Shown: one piece after another, positions 14,869 to 24,066 of the stretch
How the letters are laid out: each line of letters begins with the position of its first letter
Position numbering within the stretch: the stretch's first letter is position 1
Assembly: GCA_002731295.1 (NCBI GenBank)
Contig: PCBE01000045.1
Coordinates: 1-25,887 of the forward strand
DNA from: Acidiferrobacteraceae bacterium
GTDB taxonomy: Bacteria; Pseudomonadota; Gammaproteobacteria; Arenicellales; UBA868
Reading direction: 5' to 3'
Length of the DNA stretch: 25,887 bases
Program-made: the position numbers and the translations under genes
The notes under the pieces: generated by a model
Told to the model about the DNA's origin: nothing
Seen by the model: only the letters and a program-made list of their open reading frames with translations
Databases searched by the model: none

Positions 14869-15636
14869 TTGACCGTGGGAACGCAAGGTACTGATACCCA
14901 GATCACACACTTCGGTTTCCGTCAGGTCGACGAAGATGAGAAAGATACGCTGGTTGCGAGTGTCTTTCGTTCCGTAGCAGGTCAATACGATTTAATGAAC
15001 GACCTGATGTCTCTGGGTGGTCACCGCTTGTGGAAAGATTTCGTGATCAGCAGGAGTAGTGTACGTTCCGGTCACAAAGTTCTTGATGTGGCCACTGGCA
15101 CAGCTGATCTCGTTCGCCGATTTGCAGAGCGTGTAGGCCCCGACGGTCAGGTTGTTGGTGTGGATATTAACGCAGACATGCTTGCGATCGGTCGGTCGCG
15201 ACTGGTAGACGCTGGTATAGCACAAGGGGTTGAACTACTGATCGCAAATGCGGAACAACTGCCTTTCATTGAACATCGATTTGATTGTGTGACCATCGCC
15301 TTTGGGTTGAGAAATGTGACGCATATCCCGATTGCACTCCAAGCCATGACCAGGATGCTTCGACCAGGCGGCCGCTTGCTGGTTCTAGAGTTTTCGCAGC
15401 CGCGAGACGGACCTTTTGCCCGCTGGTACAACCACTATTCGTTCAAGCTGATACCCCCTCTGGGCAGGGTAGTCGCCGGTGATGAAGAAAGTTATCGCTA
15501 TCTCGTCGAATCTATCCGCCGTCACCCCGACCAGGAAACGCTGAAAGATATGATGCTCTCAGCTGGACTTGAAGATGTGTCGTATCACAACTTGAGCGGT
15601 GGCGTGGTGGCACTGCATGTTGGGTTTCGATACTGA
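14869..15636 (+). CDS. ubiE: Ubiquinone/menaquinone biosynthesis C-methyltransferase UbiE
   Basis: SAM-dependent C-methylation of the benzoquinol (and demethylmenaquinol) ring. The sequence aligns with E. coli UbiE along its length: THFGF at 13-17, YDLMNDLMSLGGHRLWKD (40-57), SAM motif I VLDVATGTADL (71-81), ANAEQLPF, the FDCVTIAFGLRNVT signature, LRPGGRLLVLEFS and the SYRYLVESIRRHPDQ segment, ending in GVVALHVGFRY. The annotated start is TTG at 14869, with GAG a few bases upstream; GTG two codons on is equally possible, and I cannot decide. It follows hemB by 52 bases and precedes ubiJ by 19, as in the conserved ubiE-ubiJ-ubiB cluster. Confidence 0.94.
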   Translation: MTVGTQGTDTQITHFGFRQVDEDEKDTLVASVFRSVAGQYDLMNDLMSLGGHRLWKDFVISRSSVRSGHKVLDVATGTADLVRRFAERVGPDGQVVGVDINADMLAIGRSRLVDAGIAQGVELLIANAEQLPFIEHRFDCVTIAFGLRNVTHIPIALQAMTRMLRPGGRLLVLEFSQPRDGPFARWYNHYSFKLIPPLGRVVAGDEESYRYLVESIRRHPDQETLKDMMLSAGLEDVSYHNLSGGVVALHVGFRY

Positions 15637-15655
15637 AGATTAGCTCTGAACGCTT

Positions 15656-16276
15656 ATGGAATTCCGACAGATCATGGCGACGGTTCTTGAGCGTTCCCTG
15701 AACGCGACGCTGGCGATGGATCCTGGGTCTGTGCAGCTGTTGGCCAAGTTAGAAGGTAGGGTCATCGCAATGAACATCGAATCACTGGACGGAAGTTTCT
15801 ACCTTCTGCCCCATAGAGACCGGGTGTCGATTGAGATCGATCACGATCAAAACCCCGACATTGTCATCGAGGGTGGATTACTCGCATATGCGCGAAGCGC
15901 GACCGCCAGCGTCAGGGGATCGGCTAACCCTGACCAGTTGCTGGAGATCAGCGGTGACGCTAATTTGGTTGCAGTAATGCGGGATTTTCTCAGATCACTA
16001 CAGCCAGATTTCGAAGAACGATTGTCATCACTGATCGGTGATATTCCGGCCCGCCAGGCAGGTAATCAGATTCGGTCCTTCGCCGAATGGGCCGAGCAGG
16101 TCGGTCAGTCTATTGCTGTCAATACGGGCGAGTATCTCACTGAAGAGAAGCGGCTTCTTGTGGTTAGATCAAGAATCGACCGTTTCCTTATTGCGGTAAA
16201 TCAGCTGCGAAATGATACTGAGCAGTTGGCAGGGCGACTGGGTACGTTAGAAAAGGTTGAACGCAAAGGCGGATGA
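15656..16276 (+). CDS. ubiJ: Ubiquinone biosynthesis accessory factor UbiJ (SCP2 domain)
   Basis: Lipid-binding accessory factor of the cytosolic Ubi complex, thought to present polyprenylated ubiquinone intermediates to the methyltransferases and hydroxylases. The 206 residues match the usual UbiJ length: an SCP2-like sterol-carrier domain at about 15-115 with PDIVIEGG and the GDANLVAVMRDF strand-helix, then a C-terminal helical region (about 155-200) likely to form a coiled coil. Assignment rests mainly on position between ubiE and ubiB and on the SCP2 pattern. The stop overlaps the ubiB start by four bases (ATGA). Confidence 0.9.
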   Translation: MEFRQIMATVLERSLNATLAMDPGSVQLLAKLEGRVIAMNIESLDGSFYLLPHRDRVSIEIDHDQNPDIVIEGGLLAYARSATASVRGSANPDQLLEISGDANLVAVMRDFLRSLQPDFEERLSSLIGDIPARQAGNQIRSFAEWAEQVGQSIAVNTGEYLTEEKRLLVVRSRIDRFLIAVNQLRNDTEQLAGRLGTLEKVERKGG

Positions 16277-17940
16277 TGGTCGGCGCTAGGCAGACACTCC
16301 GGTTGTTTCGCATTGTCCAGATCCTGGTCAGGCACGGGCTGGATGAGTTCATCACGGTTTTGCACCTGTTCCGGCCGTATCGGGCTTTGCTTTACCTTTT
16401 CCCTGGTTTTTGGTTCCGGAATCTGGACAGACCGCGTGGCCAGAGGCTGCGGGAGGCGCTGGAGGAACTCGGCCCGATTTTCGTAAAGTTCGGTCAGCTA
16501 TTGTCGACACGGCCGGACCTGATCCCTGAAGATATCGCCAGTGAGTTAACCCGGCTCCAGGACCGTGTCGAACCTTTCCCCGGTAAGACAGCGCGCGCTG
16601 CCATTGAATTGGCTTATGACGGACCTGTGGAAGCACATCTGGCTGAATTCGAAGATCAGCCTATGGCCTCGGCTTCAGTGGCCCAGGTACACAGGGCCAG
16701 GCTTCTTGACGGAACCAAAGTGGTGGTCAAGGTGTTGCGCCCCGGTATAGAGGTTGCGATAGACAGGGACCTCGCCCTGCTTCAGGCCTTGGCGCACATG
16801 GCAGACAGACACTGGTCAGAAGCGAAACGACTGCGCCCAGTGGAAGTCGTCGAAGACTACGATAAGACGATTCATGACGAACTTGATCTGATGCGGGAAG
16901 CAGCAAATGCAGCCCAGTTGCGCCACAATTTTCTTGACTCCGATCTTATCTACGTGCCGCAAGTCTACTGGGAGCATTGCCGGCGTGACGTTATGGTTAT
17001 GGAACAGATCGATGGCATACCTATACGCGATGTCGACGCGATAAAAAAAGCTGGTGTAGATATGAAGCAACTGGCACACAATGGCGTAGAAATCTTTTTT
17101 ACACAGGCATTTCGTGATGGGTTTTTTCACGCTGACATGCATCCAGGTAACATCTTTGTTGGACCCGATGGTCAATATCGAGCGGTTGACTTCGGTATCA
17201 TGGGGACACTGAGCGAACTGGACAAGCGATACTTGGCCGAAAATCTACTCGGCTTTTTCAATCGTGACTACCGGGCCGTTGCTCGAGCACACCTGCGGGC
17301 GGGGTGGGTACCTGCAGATACCCGCGCTGACGAATTTGAGTCAGCGGTTCGTACCGTCTGTGAACCGATCTTTGCCAAGCCGATCAGCGAAATATCATTT
17401 GGTCGACTGGTGATCCGGCTTTTCCAGGTGGCGCGGCGGTTTAACATGCCGGTGCAACCGCAGCTGGTCTTATTGCAGAAAACCCTGTTGAACATCGAAG
17501 GTTTGGGGCGTCAGCTTTATCCCGAACTCGACCTCTGGGAAACGGCCAAACCGTTCCTCGAACGTTGGATGCGTGAGCAAATCGGACCGCAGGCCTTATT
17601 CAATACTGTTCGACAGGAACTCCCGCAAATCGCAGCGCTGTTGCCACGGCTACCGGGCCTGACGCAAGATCTGTTACAGCGCTTCCAAGATGATGAATCG
17701 TATTCACAGGCCCGAACCCGGGAGATTGAGGCGCTGAATTGTCGGATTGACCGCAGTGAGCGGCGGCTGACAGGCGCCCTGCTTGGCAGTGCAGTCGGGC
17801 TGTCCGGTGTGCTCATACTGTTGTTCGGTAGTGAGACGCTGGGATCGATGGCGGCGGCCCAAGGGGTGGGTACAGGCATGTGCCTATTTGGCGTCATTGT
17901 AGGACTTTACAGCTGGTTGGCTGCGGCTCGGCGACCATAA
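16273..17940 (+). CDS. ubiB: Ubiquinone biosynthesis regulatory kinase-like ATPase UbiB
   Basis: Membrane-anchored atypical kinase (ADCK/COQ8 family) needed for ubiquinone synthesis, probably as an ATPase that helps move isoprenoid intermediates from the membrane. Family signatures are intact: KFGQLLSTRPD (72-82, the KxGQ motif), the alanine-rich loop ASASVAQVH (132-140), Lys153 in VVKVLRPG, HADMHPGN (286-293) and DFG (306-308). Two hydrophobic helices at the C-terminus (about 506-524 and 533-550) are the membrane anchor. The 555 residues are close to the E. coli 546. The start overlaps ubiJ; a second ATG follows immediately. No tatABC genes follow as they do in E. coli. Confidence 0.95.
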   Translation: MMVGARQTLRLFRIVQILVRHGLDEFITVLHLFRPYRALLYLFPGFWFRNLDRPRGQRLREALEELGPIFVKFGQLLSTRPDLIPEDIASELTRLQDRVEPFPGKTARAAIELAYDGPVEAHLAEFEDQPMASASVAQVHRARLLDGTKVVVKVLRPGIEVAIDRDLALLQALAHMADRHWSEAKRLRPVEVVEDYDKTIHDELDLMREAANAAQLRHNFLDSDLIYVPQVYWEHCRRDVMVMEQIDGIPIRDVDAIKKAGVDMKQLAHNGVEIFFTQAFRDGFFHADMHPGNIFVGPDGQYRAVDFGIMGTLSELDKRYLAENLLGFFNRDYRAVARAHLRAGWVPADTRADEFESAVRTVCEPIFAKPISEISFGRLVIRLFQVARRFNMPVQPQLVLLQKTLLNIEGLGRQLYPELDLWETAKPFLERWMREQIGPQALFNTVRQELPQIAALLPRLPGLTQDLLQRFQDDESYSQARTREIEALNCRIDRSERRLTGALLGSAVGLSGVLILLFGSETLGSMAAAQGVGTGMCLFGVIVGLYSWLAAARRP

Positions 17941-17941
17941 A

Positions 17942-17956
17942 GTGCCGATTCGGCAC
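17942..17956 (+). other. Hairpin just after ubiB
   Basis: A perfect 6-bp stem (GTGCCG, loop ATT, CGGCAC) begins one base after the ubiB stop. No T-run follows (AGAAAGACAATTT), so it is at most a Rho-assisted or mRNA-stabilising 3' hairpin separating the ubi genes from iscR. Confidence 0.35.
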
Positions 17957-17981
17957 AGAAAGACAATTTAACCAATGATAA

Positions 17982-18022
17982 TACTTGGTTTTTACGGTAA
18001 ATCCTTATAATATTACTAGGTT
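17982..18022 (+). promoter_or_regulatory. Candidate iscR/suf promoter with direct repeat and palindrome
   Basis: The nonamer TACT(T/A)GGTT occurs at 17982-17990 and 18014-18022, 32 bases apart (three turns). Between them are an odd palindrome TTTACGGTAAA (17991-18001) and a perfect TATAAT (18006-18011). TTGGTT within the first repeat could be a -35 box but the spacer is only 15 bases. Placement just upstream of iscR suggests an IscR or other iron/oxidative-stress operator, though neither E. coli IscR consensus fits well. Confidence 0.45.
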
Positions 18023-18045
18023 ATTCTGGCGGTGCTTAAGCCAAT

Positions 18046-18082
18046 GGGGTGAACTCAACAACGTAAACTTACGAGTGACCCC
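18046..18082 (+). other. Interrupted hairpin in the iscR leader
   Basis: GGGGT (18046-18050) pairs with ACCCC (18078-18082) and ACTC (18053-18056) with GAGT (18073-18076), with a small internal loop and a short inner hairpin GTAAACTTAC (18063-18072). It lies 62 bases before iscR and lacks a following T-run, so it is not a terminator. Role unknown. Confidence 0.4.
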
Positions 18083-18144
18083 CTAGTCCAGCGACTGAAT
18101 TTGCGACGCTTCGGGCACTATCTTAGACACAAGGGGAGGTAAAT

Positions 18145-18657
18145 ATGCGATTAACAACCAAGGGCCGTTACGCGGTGACCGCGATGCTTGATCTGGCACT
18201 GAATCAGGGCAAGGGCGCTGTGACGCTTCAGGACATTGCGTTGAAACAGGAGATCTCACTCTCGTATCTTGAGCAGCTATTTGCCAAATTACGTGGCGAC
18301 GGTTTGGTCAGGGGCACCCGGGGTCCCGGCGGGGGCTACCGGCTTGCACGGAGTGCTGAGGCCATCTCAGTTGCTGCAATCATCAGTGCGGTTGATGAGA
18401 AAGCGGATATGACCCGATGTGGCGGTGAGGCAAACTGCCAGGATGGCGAAAAGTGTCTAACCCACGAGCTGTGGGCAGAACTTAGCCTGGAGATCTATGA
18501 ATTTTTGGACGGCGTCACATTGTCTAATCTTGTGAGCAGACCGGAAGTTCGAAAGGTAGCCGAGAGCCAGGAGATTGCACAACAGAGCCACCCCAGTGGC
18601 ATGCAGTCTATCATCGTTGAACCTGATCAATTGACAGGTACGACTGACAGGTACTAA
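18145..18657 (+). CDS. iscR: Fe-S cluster-sensing regulator IscR (Rrf2 family)
   Basis: Rrf2-family transcription factor that senses cellular Fe-S status through its own [2Fe-2S] cluster and controls assembly genes. The 170 residues start with MRLTTKGRYAVTAMLDLA and have the winged helix (about 28-65) with the GPGGGYRL wing (60-67). Ligands Cys92, Cys98, Cys104 and His107 sit at exactly the E. coli IscR positions. The last 25 residues are unconserved, as usual. A perfect GGGGAGG ribosome binding site precedes the ATG. It heads the suf cluster, 70 bases before sufB, so autoregulation of the whole operon is likely. Confidence 0.95.
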   Translation: MRLTTKGRYAVTAMLDLALNQGKGAVTLQDIALKQEISLSYLEQLFAKLRGDGLVRGTRGPGGGYRLARSAEAISVAAIISAVDEKADMTRCGGEANCQDGEKCLTHELWAELSLEIYEFLDGVTLSNLVSRPEVRKVAESQEIAQQSHPSGMQSIIVEPDQLTGTTDRY

Positions 18658-18678
18658 CTCCTTCGCATAATATTCAGA

Positions 18679-18694
18679 AGGTTCCTAGCAACCT
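18679..18694 (+). other. Small hairpin between iscR and sufB
   Basis: AGGTT (18679-18683) and AACCT (18690-18694) form a 5-bp stem with a six-base loop, followed by the weakly T-rich CTGTTTGTGTT. It could lower read-through from iscR to sufB, but the stem is short. Confidence 0.25.
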
Positions 18695-18727
18695 CTGTTT
18701 GTGTTCCAAATTCTTACAGGCAACAAT

Positions 18728-20176
18728 ATGAGTTCATCGGTATCAACAATCAGTGACCTAATCGGTCGTGAGTACAAAGAAGGGTTCGTCACCGAGGTCG
18801 AAACGGACACCTTTCCACCTGGGCTGGACGAAGATGTAATTCGAGCCTTGTCTACAAAAAAGAACGAGCCTGAATTTATGCTCGACTGGCGCTTGAGTGC
18901 GTTTCAACGCTGGCAAGAGATGGCTGAGCCAAGCTGGGCACATGTCAGTTACCAACCGATCGATTTTCAGGCGATTAGTTATTATTCTGCGCCGCGCAGT
19001 GTGGGGGACGGCCCCCAGAGTCTCGATGAGGTCGATCCGAAAATTCTGGAGACGTACAACAAGCTGGGCATTCCGCTGCAAGAACAGAAATTCCTCGCGG
19101 GTGTCGCTGTGGATGCGGTTTTTGACAGCGTGTCAGTCGCGACAACATTCAAGAGCAAACTCGCCGAAGCTGGGGTGATCTTCTGCCCGTTTTCAGAGGC
19201 TGTGCAGGAGCACCCGGAACTGGTGCGTCGATATCTGGGAGCGGTTGTGCCAGCGGGGGATAATTTCTACGCCGCCCTCAATGCGGCTGTTTTCAGCGAC
19301 GGCTCATTCGTTTATATCCCCAAGGGGGTGCGTTGCCCGATGGAACTGTCGACATATTTTCGGATTAACGCATTAAACACCGGGCAGTTTGAGCGAACGT
19401 TGATTGTCGCGGAAGAAGACAGTTATGTCAGTTACCTGGAAGGATGCACGGCGCCGATGCGCGACGAGAACCAGTTGCACGCCGCAGTGGTTGAACTGGT
19501 GGCAATGAAAGGTGCCCAAATCAAATACTCTACAGTACAAAATTGGTACCCGGGCGACGAGGACGGTCGTGGCGGCATCTACAACTTCGTCACCAAGCGT
19601 GGTGCCTGTAGAGGTGACGATGCCAAGATATCGTGGACCCAGGTCGAAACAGGATCAGCAATTACCTGGAAGTATCCCAGCGTCTTGCTTGAGGGCGATC
19701 GGTCGGTTGGAGAATTCTACTCAGTGGCACTGACCAACAACTGCCAACAGGCAGATACAGGAACCAAGATGGTCCACATCGGCAAAAACACCAGTAGTAC
19801 CATCATCTCCAAGGGTATTTCAGCAGGCCGTGGTCAGAATGCCTATCGCGGCCAGGTTAAGATACTCAAGGATGCTGAAAATGCGCGCAACTACTCCCAG
19901 TGTGATTCCCTGCTGATGGGGGACCGCTGCGGTGCACATACCTTTCCCTACGTGGAAGTGAAAAATCCAACCGCAACGGTCGAACACGAAGCAACCACTT
20001 CAAAAATCGGCGAAGACCAGTTGTTTTATTGCCGGCAACGAGGTTTGTCGGAAGAAGACGCGGTATCGATGATTGTCAATGGATTCTGCAAGGAAGTTTT
20101 CAAGGAGTTGCCCATGGAGTTTGCGGTAGAGGCGCAGGCGCTGCTAGGCGTCAGTCTGGAGGGGGCTGTGGGATGA
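18728..20176 (+). CDS. sufB: Fe-S cluster scaffold subunit SufB
   Basis: Core subunit of the cytosolic SufBC2D complex on which Fe-S clusters are built. The 482 residues are close to the E. coli 495 and strongly similar in the C-terminal half: [39 protein letters not shown], the [12 protein letters not shown] segment, and Cys392 in SQCDSLL, equivalent to E. coli Cys405 needed for assembly, with [12 protein letters not shown] and [17 protein letters not shown] after it. The ATG is chosen over a GTG nine codons upstream because AGG sits eight bases before it and SufB proteins start near here. sufC follows after 46 bases. Confidence 0.96.
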   Translation: MSSSVSTISDLIGREYKEGFVTEVETDTFPPGLDEDVIRALSTKKNEPEFMLDWRLSAFQRWQEMAEPSWAHVSYQPIDFQAISYYSAPRSVGDGPQSLDEVDPKILETYNKLGIPLQEQKFLAGVAVDAVFDSVSVATTFKSKLAEAGVIFCPFSEAVQEHPELVRRYLGAVVPAGDNFYAALNAAVFSDGSFVYIPKGVRCPMELSTYFRINALNTGQFERTLIVAEEDSYVSYLEGCTAPMRDENQLHAAVVELVAMKGAQIKYSTVQNWYPGDEDGRGGIYNFVTKRGACRGDDAKISWTQVETGSAITWKYPSVLLEGDRSVGEFYSVALTNNCQQADTGTKMVHIGKNTSSTIISKGISAGRGQNAYRGQVKILKDAENARNYSQCDSLLMGDRCGAHTFPYVEVKNPTATVEHEATTSKIGEDQLFYCRQRGLSEEDAVSMIVNGFCKEVFKELPMEFAVEAQALLGVSLEGAVG

Positions 20177-20222
20177 TGTGGTGGAATAAATCAGTAGAAC
20201 GAGTATGGTGGAGTAAAAACCA

Positions 20223-20993
20223 ATGTTGAGCGTGACTAATCTTGATGTTGCCGTTAACGGGGACATGATCCTCAATGAGCTTAACCTCCAAGTCCAGGCA
20301 GGTGAAGTTCACGCAATAATGGGTCCAAATGGTTCAGGTAAAAGCACACTCGCAAACGTGTTAGCTGGCCACCCCGGCTATGAAGTCACGGCAGGGTCGG
20401 TTATTTACGAGGGTCAAGATCTACTGCAAATGGACCCTGAAGAAAGGGCGCGTCAAGGAGTCTTTCTTGCCTTCCAGTACCCGGTCGAGATTCCCGGGGT
20501 CAGCAATGTTTATATGTTGAAAGCAGCTGTCAACCAAATCCGAAAACATCGCGGGGAAAACGAACTCGATGCGGTAAAATTTCTTAAGCTGGTGCGCGAG
20601 AAAATGAAGCTGGTCGACATGAAGGAAGAATTCTTACACCGCTCGGTTAACGAAGGATTTTCTGGGGGTGAAAAAAAACGCAACGAGATATTCCAGATGG
20701 CCATGTTGGAACCAAAACTTGCTATCCTGGACGAAACTGATTCGGGTCTGGATATCGATGCCCTCAAAGTCGTCGCCCAAGGTGTGAATGAGTTGCGGGA
20801 CGCGAGCAGATCGATTGTCATGGTCACACACTACCAGCGACTGCTCGATTACATCGTACCTGACTACGTTCATGTTCTGGCCGGTGGACGAGTACTCAAG
20901 TCGGGTGGTAAAGAGCTGGCTTTAGAGCTTGAAGAGCACGGTTACGGCTGGATCGAAGACCAAACCGCCGAACTTCTCGAAACCAGGGCCTGA
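20223..20993 (+). CDS. sufC: Fe-S assembly ATPase SufC
   Basis: ABC-type ATPase that drives conformational change in SufBC2D. The 256 residues have Walker A GPNGSGKST (34-42), the Q-loop FLAFQYP, the signature EGFSGGEKKRNEIFQM, Walker B LAILDETDSGLDID with the SufC-typical DETDSGLD, and the switch histidine in VTHYQRLLDYI. The motif order and length are standard. An upstream GGAG lies about ten bases before the ATG. sufD begins four bases after the stop. Confidence 0.97.
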   Translation: MLSVTNLDVAVNGDMILNELNLQVQAGEVHAIMGPNGSGKSTLANVLAGHPGYEVTAGSVIYEGQDLLQMDPEERARQGVFLAFQYPVEIPGVSNVYMLKAAVNQIRKHRGENELDAVKFLKLVREKMKLVDMKEEFLHRSVNEGFSGGEKKRNEIFQMAMLEPKLAILDETDSGLDIDALKVVAQGVNELRDASRSIVMVTHYQRLLDYIVPDYVHVLAGGRVLKSGGKELALELEEHGYGWIEDQTAELLETRA

Positions 20994-20997
20994 ACCC

Positions 20998-22338
20998 GTG
21001 AATACTGTTGCCTCTAGCACCGACGTTGCCGACTACATTGTGGCACAGCAGGTCGCAGCCGACGCACTGCCGGCTGCTGGTACGCCCTGGTTGGACGCCA
21101 GTCGAGACAAGGCCAAGGCGATTCTGGCTGATGTTGGGCTACCCACGACACGGCTGGAGGACTGGAAATACACCAACACGCGATCGATTACACGATCCAG
21201 ATTCGATCCGGTCCTGCGTTCGGAAAACTGGTCTGATACCGCGGTTATTGAACAACTGAAAGTACCCGAACTTAACAGTCATCGACTCGTATTTGCCGAC
21301 GGGATCTTCGTGTCTGGATTATCAAGCGATACCGATCTGCTCCGGGGTGTCAGGGTCATGAGTATGGCGCAGTTGTTGCAGTCTGAGCCGGAGTATTTGA
21401 AATCTGCATTGGGGTCAGCTCTACCGGAATCACCGCATGGATTTACGGCGATGAATTCGTCGTTCATATCGGATGGTGCTTTTGTGGAAATTGGTGCCGA
21501 AGTCATGCTCGATAAACCGATCGAACTTCTGTTTGTTTCAGCATGTAGTGGCAAAAATCGGCTGGGACTGCCTCGAAACCTGGTGCTGTGCCGATCCGGT
21601 AGTTCTGCGACCGTTGTCGAGCGTTACCTGTCAGCAACAAAGTCTCGGTCACTGACTAATGTTGTCACCGAAGTGGTACTCGACGGCAGCGCCAGGTTAA
21701 ATCATTACCGGGTTGTTGACGAAAGCGCTGACAGTTTTCACGTTGGCGGTCTTTTTGCACAACAGGATCAATCGAGTCGGCTTGACGCCTGCTCTGTTGT
21801 AGTGGGTGGTGGTCTGGTACGAAACGATGTGCTGGTAAACCTGAATGCGCCCGGTGCGGCAGTTGATCTAACCGGCCTTTATCTCGGTCGAGGCCGAAGC
21901 CACGTTGATAACCATACGCATGTGGTTCACCATACACCAGAGGGCACTAGTCGGGAACATTACAAAGGTATCTTGGATGATCGTTCCCGGGCTGTCTTTC
22001 ACGGTCGAATTACAGTCGGATCAGGAGCCCAGCAGACCGATTCAGAGCAGAGCAATCAGAATCTGCTGCTATCCAGAGAGGCCGAAGTAGACACCAAGCC
22101 GCAGCTTGAGATCTATGCAGACGATGTGAAGTGTGCGCACGGGGTCACCGTCGGCCAGTTGGATGAAAACGCTGTTTTCTATTTGCGTGCGCGTGGGGTC
22201 GGTGAGGACGAAGCTCGAAAAATGCTCACGCTAGCCTTCGCTGCCGATGTCCTTGCAAAGATCAAGCTACCTGCGCTTAAAGGCTACCTTGAACGTTGTG
22301 TCAGCGATTTGTTGTTGTCCGTATCGCACACCAGTTGA
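20998..22338 (+). CDS. sufD: Fe-S cluster assembly protein SufD
   Basis: Paralogue of SufB that completes the SufBC2D scaffold and takes part in iron entry. With the GTG start the protein has 446 residues (E. coli 423). The N-terminal region shows the helical LEDWKYTN segment, and the C-terminal beta-helix has KCAHGVTVGQLDENAVFYLRARG with His381, matching E. coli His360. GTG is selected because it directly follows sufC with AGGG upstream; the in-frame TTG 23 codons earlier lies inside sufC and adds unrelated sequence. The stop overlaps the sufS start by one base (TGATG). Confidence 0.94.
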   Translation: MNTVASSTDVADYIVAQQVAADALPAAGTPWLDASRDKAKAILADVGLPTTRLEDWKYTNTRSITRSRFDPVLRSENWSDTAVIEQLKVPELNSHRLVFADGIFVSGLSSDTDLLRGVRVMSMAQLLQSEPEYLKSALGSALPESPHGFTAMNSSFISDGAFVEIGAEVMLDKPIELLFVSACSGKNRLGLPRNLVLCRSGSSATVVERYLSATKSRSLTNVVTEVVLDGSARLNHYRVVDESADSFHVGGLFAQQDQSSRLDACSVVVGGGLVRNDVLVNLNAPGAAVDLTGLYLGRGRSHVDNHTHVVHHTPEGTSREHYKGILDDRSRAVFHGRITVGSGAQQTDSEQSNQNLLLSREAEVDTKPQLEIYADDVKCAHGVTVGQLDENAVFYLRARGVGEDEARKMLTLAFAADVLAKIKLPALKGYLERCVSDLLLSVSHTS

Positions 22339-23597
22339 TGAACGCCCCTCGAGCCAGTGCACAAGGCGCACTCTCCCCACTTGATGTCGAAGCGGTAAGG
22401 CGAGACTTCCCGGCATTACACCAGCAGGTCAATGACCGGCCGCTGGTTTATTTGGACAGCGGTGCGAGTTCGCAGAAGCCCGAACAAGTTATCGAAGCAC
22501 TGAACAACTACGAGCGACATGACCACTCGAATGTGCATCGTGGTGTTCACACCCTTAGTCAGCGCGCAACTGAGGCTTATGAAGCATCGCGTACCAAGGT
22601 GCAACAGTTTATCAATGCCGGATCAGTCAAGGAAGTTGTGTTTACCCGCGGAACGACAGAGGCTATTAACTTGGTCGCCCAGAGTTATGGTCGTGCAAAT
22701 CTGCGATCTGACGATGAAGTACTGATTACAGAGATGGAGCATCACGCCAACATTGTTCCTTGGCAGTTATTGTGTGAACAAACCGGCGCCAAACTCAAGG
22801 TTGTTCCGTTTGACGATACGGGTGTACTGGAGATGTCGCGGCTTAAGGACCAACTCACCGAAAAGACACGCATCGTTGCCGTGACACATGTCTCGAACGC
22901 ATTGGGTACGGTCAACCCGGTCGGGCAGATTATTCAACTGGCGCACGATGCCGGTGCAGTTGTTCTAGTGGATGGTGCACAGGCGATTCCGCACGGACCG
23001 GTCGATGTCACTGCGCTGGAGTGTGACTTCTACACGTTTTCCGGACACAAAGTTTATGGCCCCACCGGCATCGGTGTCTTGTACGGTAGAGAATTCCTGC
23101 TCGAAGCCATGCCGCCATGGCAGGGTGGAGGTGACATGATCAAAACAGTCAGTTTTGATGAAACGACCTACAACGATCTGCCTTACAAATTTGAAGCAGG
23201 AACACCGCATATCGCCGGGGCTATTGGTCTGGGTGCTGCTGTGGATTATGTGGCAGCGCTAGGCCCCGATCGCATCGCTGTGCACGAGCATCAGTTAATC
23301 AACTATGCAACCGAACGAGCGAACGCGGAAAAAGACATGCAGATTTTTGGCCAAGCACCAGACAAGGCGGGCATCCTGTCTTTTGTCCTGGACGGTATAC
23401 ACCCACACGACATCGGAACAATTCTTGATCATGAGGGAGTTGCGATTCGAACCGGACATCATTGCGCCATGCCGGTAATGACGCATTACGGGGTTTCAGC
23501 CACAGCAAGAGCCAGCTTCGGTCCCTATAACACGATCGATGAAATCGATGTTCTGTTTAGGGCGATGGAGAAGGTGCGCGAGATGTTCAGACAATGA
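22338..23597 (+). CDS. sufS: Cysteine desulfurase SufS
   Basis: PLP-dependent group II cysteine desulfurase that takes sulphur from cysteine for cluster assembly. The 419 residues contain LDSGASSQKP (39-48), NVHRGVHTLS (65-74), EHHANIVPW (134-142), DGAQAIPH, the PLP Lys238 in TFSGHKVYGPTG and the persulphide Cys376 in RTGHHCAMP. The ATG overlaps the sufD stop, and the N-terminal dozen residues before LDVEAVRRDFPAL are slightly longer than in E. coli. It is paired with SufU (next gene, four-base overlap), so sulphur probably passes from Cys376 to the SufU cysteine rather than to SufE. Confidence 0.96.
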   Translation: MNAPRASAQGALSPLDVEAVRRDFPALHQQVNDRPLVYLDSGASSQKPEQVIEALNNYERHDHSNVHRGVHTLSQRATEAYEASRTKVQQFINAGSVKEVVFTRGTTEAINLVAQSYGRANLRSDDEVLITEMEHHANIVPWQLLCEQTGAKLKVVPFDDTGVLEMSRLKDQLTEKTRIVAVTHVSNALGTVNPVGQIIQLAHDAGAVVLVDGAQAIPHGPVDVTALECDFYTFSGHKVYGPTGIGVLYGREFLLEAMPPWQGGGDMIKTVSFDETTYNDLPYKFEAGTPHIAGAIGLGAAVDYVAALGPDRIAVHEHQLINYATERANAEKDMQIFGQAPDKAGILSFVLDGIHPHDIGTILDHEGVAIRTGHHCAMPVMTHYGVSATARASFGPYNTIDEIDVLFRAMEKVREMFRQ

Positions 23598-24052
23598 CTG
23601 AACTGCGAGATCTTTATCAAGCCGTAATTCTCGACCACAACAACAATCCACGGAATTTCGGTAAGTTGACATCGGCCAATCGACATGCCAAAGGAGTGAA
23701 TCCTCTGTGTGGTGACCAGGTCAATGTGTACTTTAGTCTCGACGACGACGCCTGGGTGAAGGAAGTTGGATTTGAAGGCCGCGGTTGCGCGATCTGTATG
23801 GCGTCAGCTTCGATCATGACCGAGACAGTTAAGCATCTGAGCATCGTGCAGGCCGATCAGTATGTCACGGCATTCTGCAGCCTGGCAGGCGGTGAGAAAT
23901 CCGAAGTCACGGAGGGGCTTGATCTGTCGACGCTGAAGGTACTGGCCGGCGTTAAGGCTTACCCGGCGCGTATCAAATGTGCAACCTTGGCGTGGCACAC
24001 AGCTCATTCAGCGTTGTCGAAGGGTGGCGCAAGCGTTACAACCGAAACCTGA
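23594..24052 (+). CDS. sufU: Sulphur-transfer protein SufU
   Basis: IscU-like zinc protein that accepts sulphur from SufS and stimulates it, as in Bacillus. The 152 residues keep the four key ligands: Cys39 and Asp41 in NPLCGDQ, Cys65 (with the extra Cys68 in GRGCAICMAS) and Cys129 in RIKCATLAWH. The stretch between about 83 and 120 is the insertion that separates SufU from true IscU, and the LPPVK chaperone motif of IscU is absent. Overlaps sufS by ATGA. No SufE or SufA gene is in the operon, so SufU is likely the only sulphur acceptor here. Confidence 0.94.
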   Translation: MTELRDLYQAVILDHNNNPRNFGKLTSANRHAKGVNPLCGDQVNVYFSLDDDAWVKEVGFEGRGCAICMASASIMTETVKHLSIVQADQYVTAFCSLAGGEKSEVTEGLDLSTLKVLAGVKAYPARIKCATLAWHTAHSALSKGGASVTTET

Positions 24053-24066
24053 AGATGTAGAAAATC

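Noticed and set aside
20929..20997. Earlier TTG start for sufD inside sufC
   Set aside because: The added residues are translated from sufC in another frame; the GTG at 20998 has AGGG upstream and the expected spacing.
22296..22337. Earlier start for sufS inside sufD
   Set aside because: The ATG overlapping the sufD stop (TGATG) gives the normal N-terminus and the tight coupling seen elsewhere in the operon.
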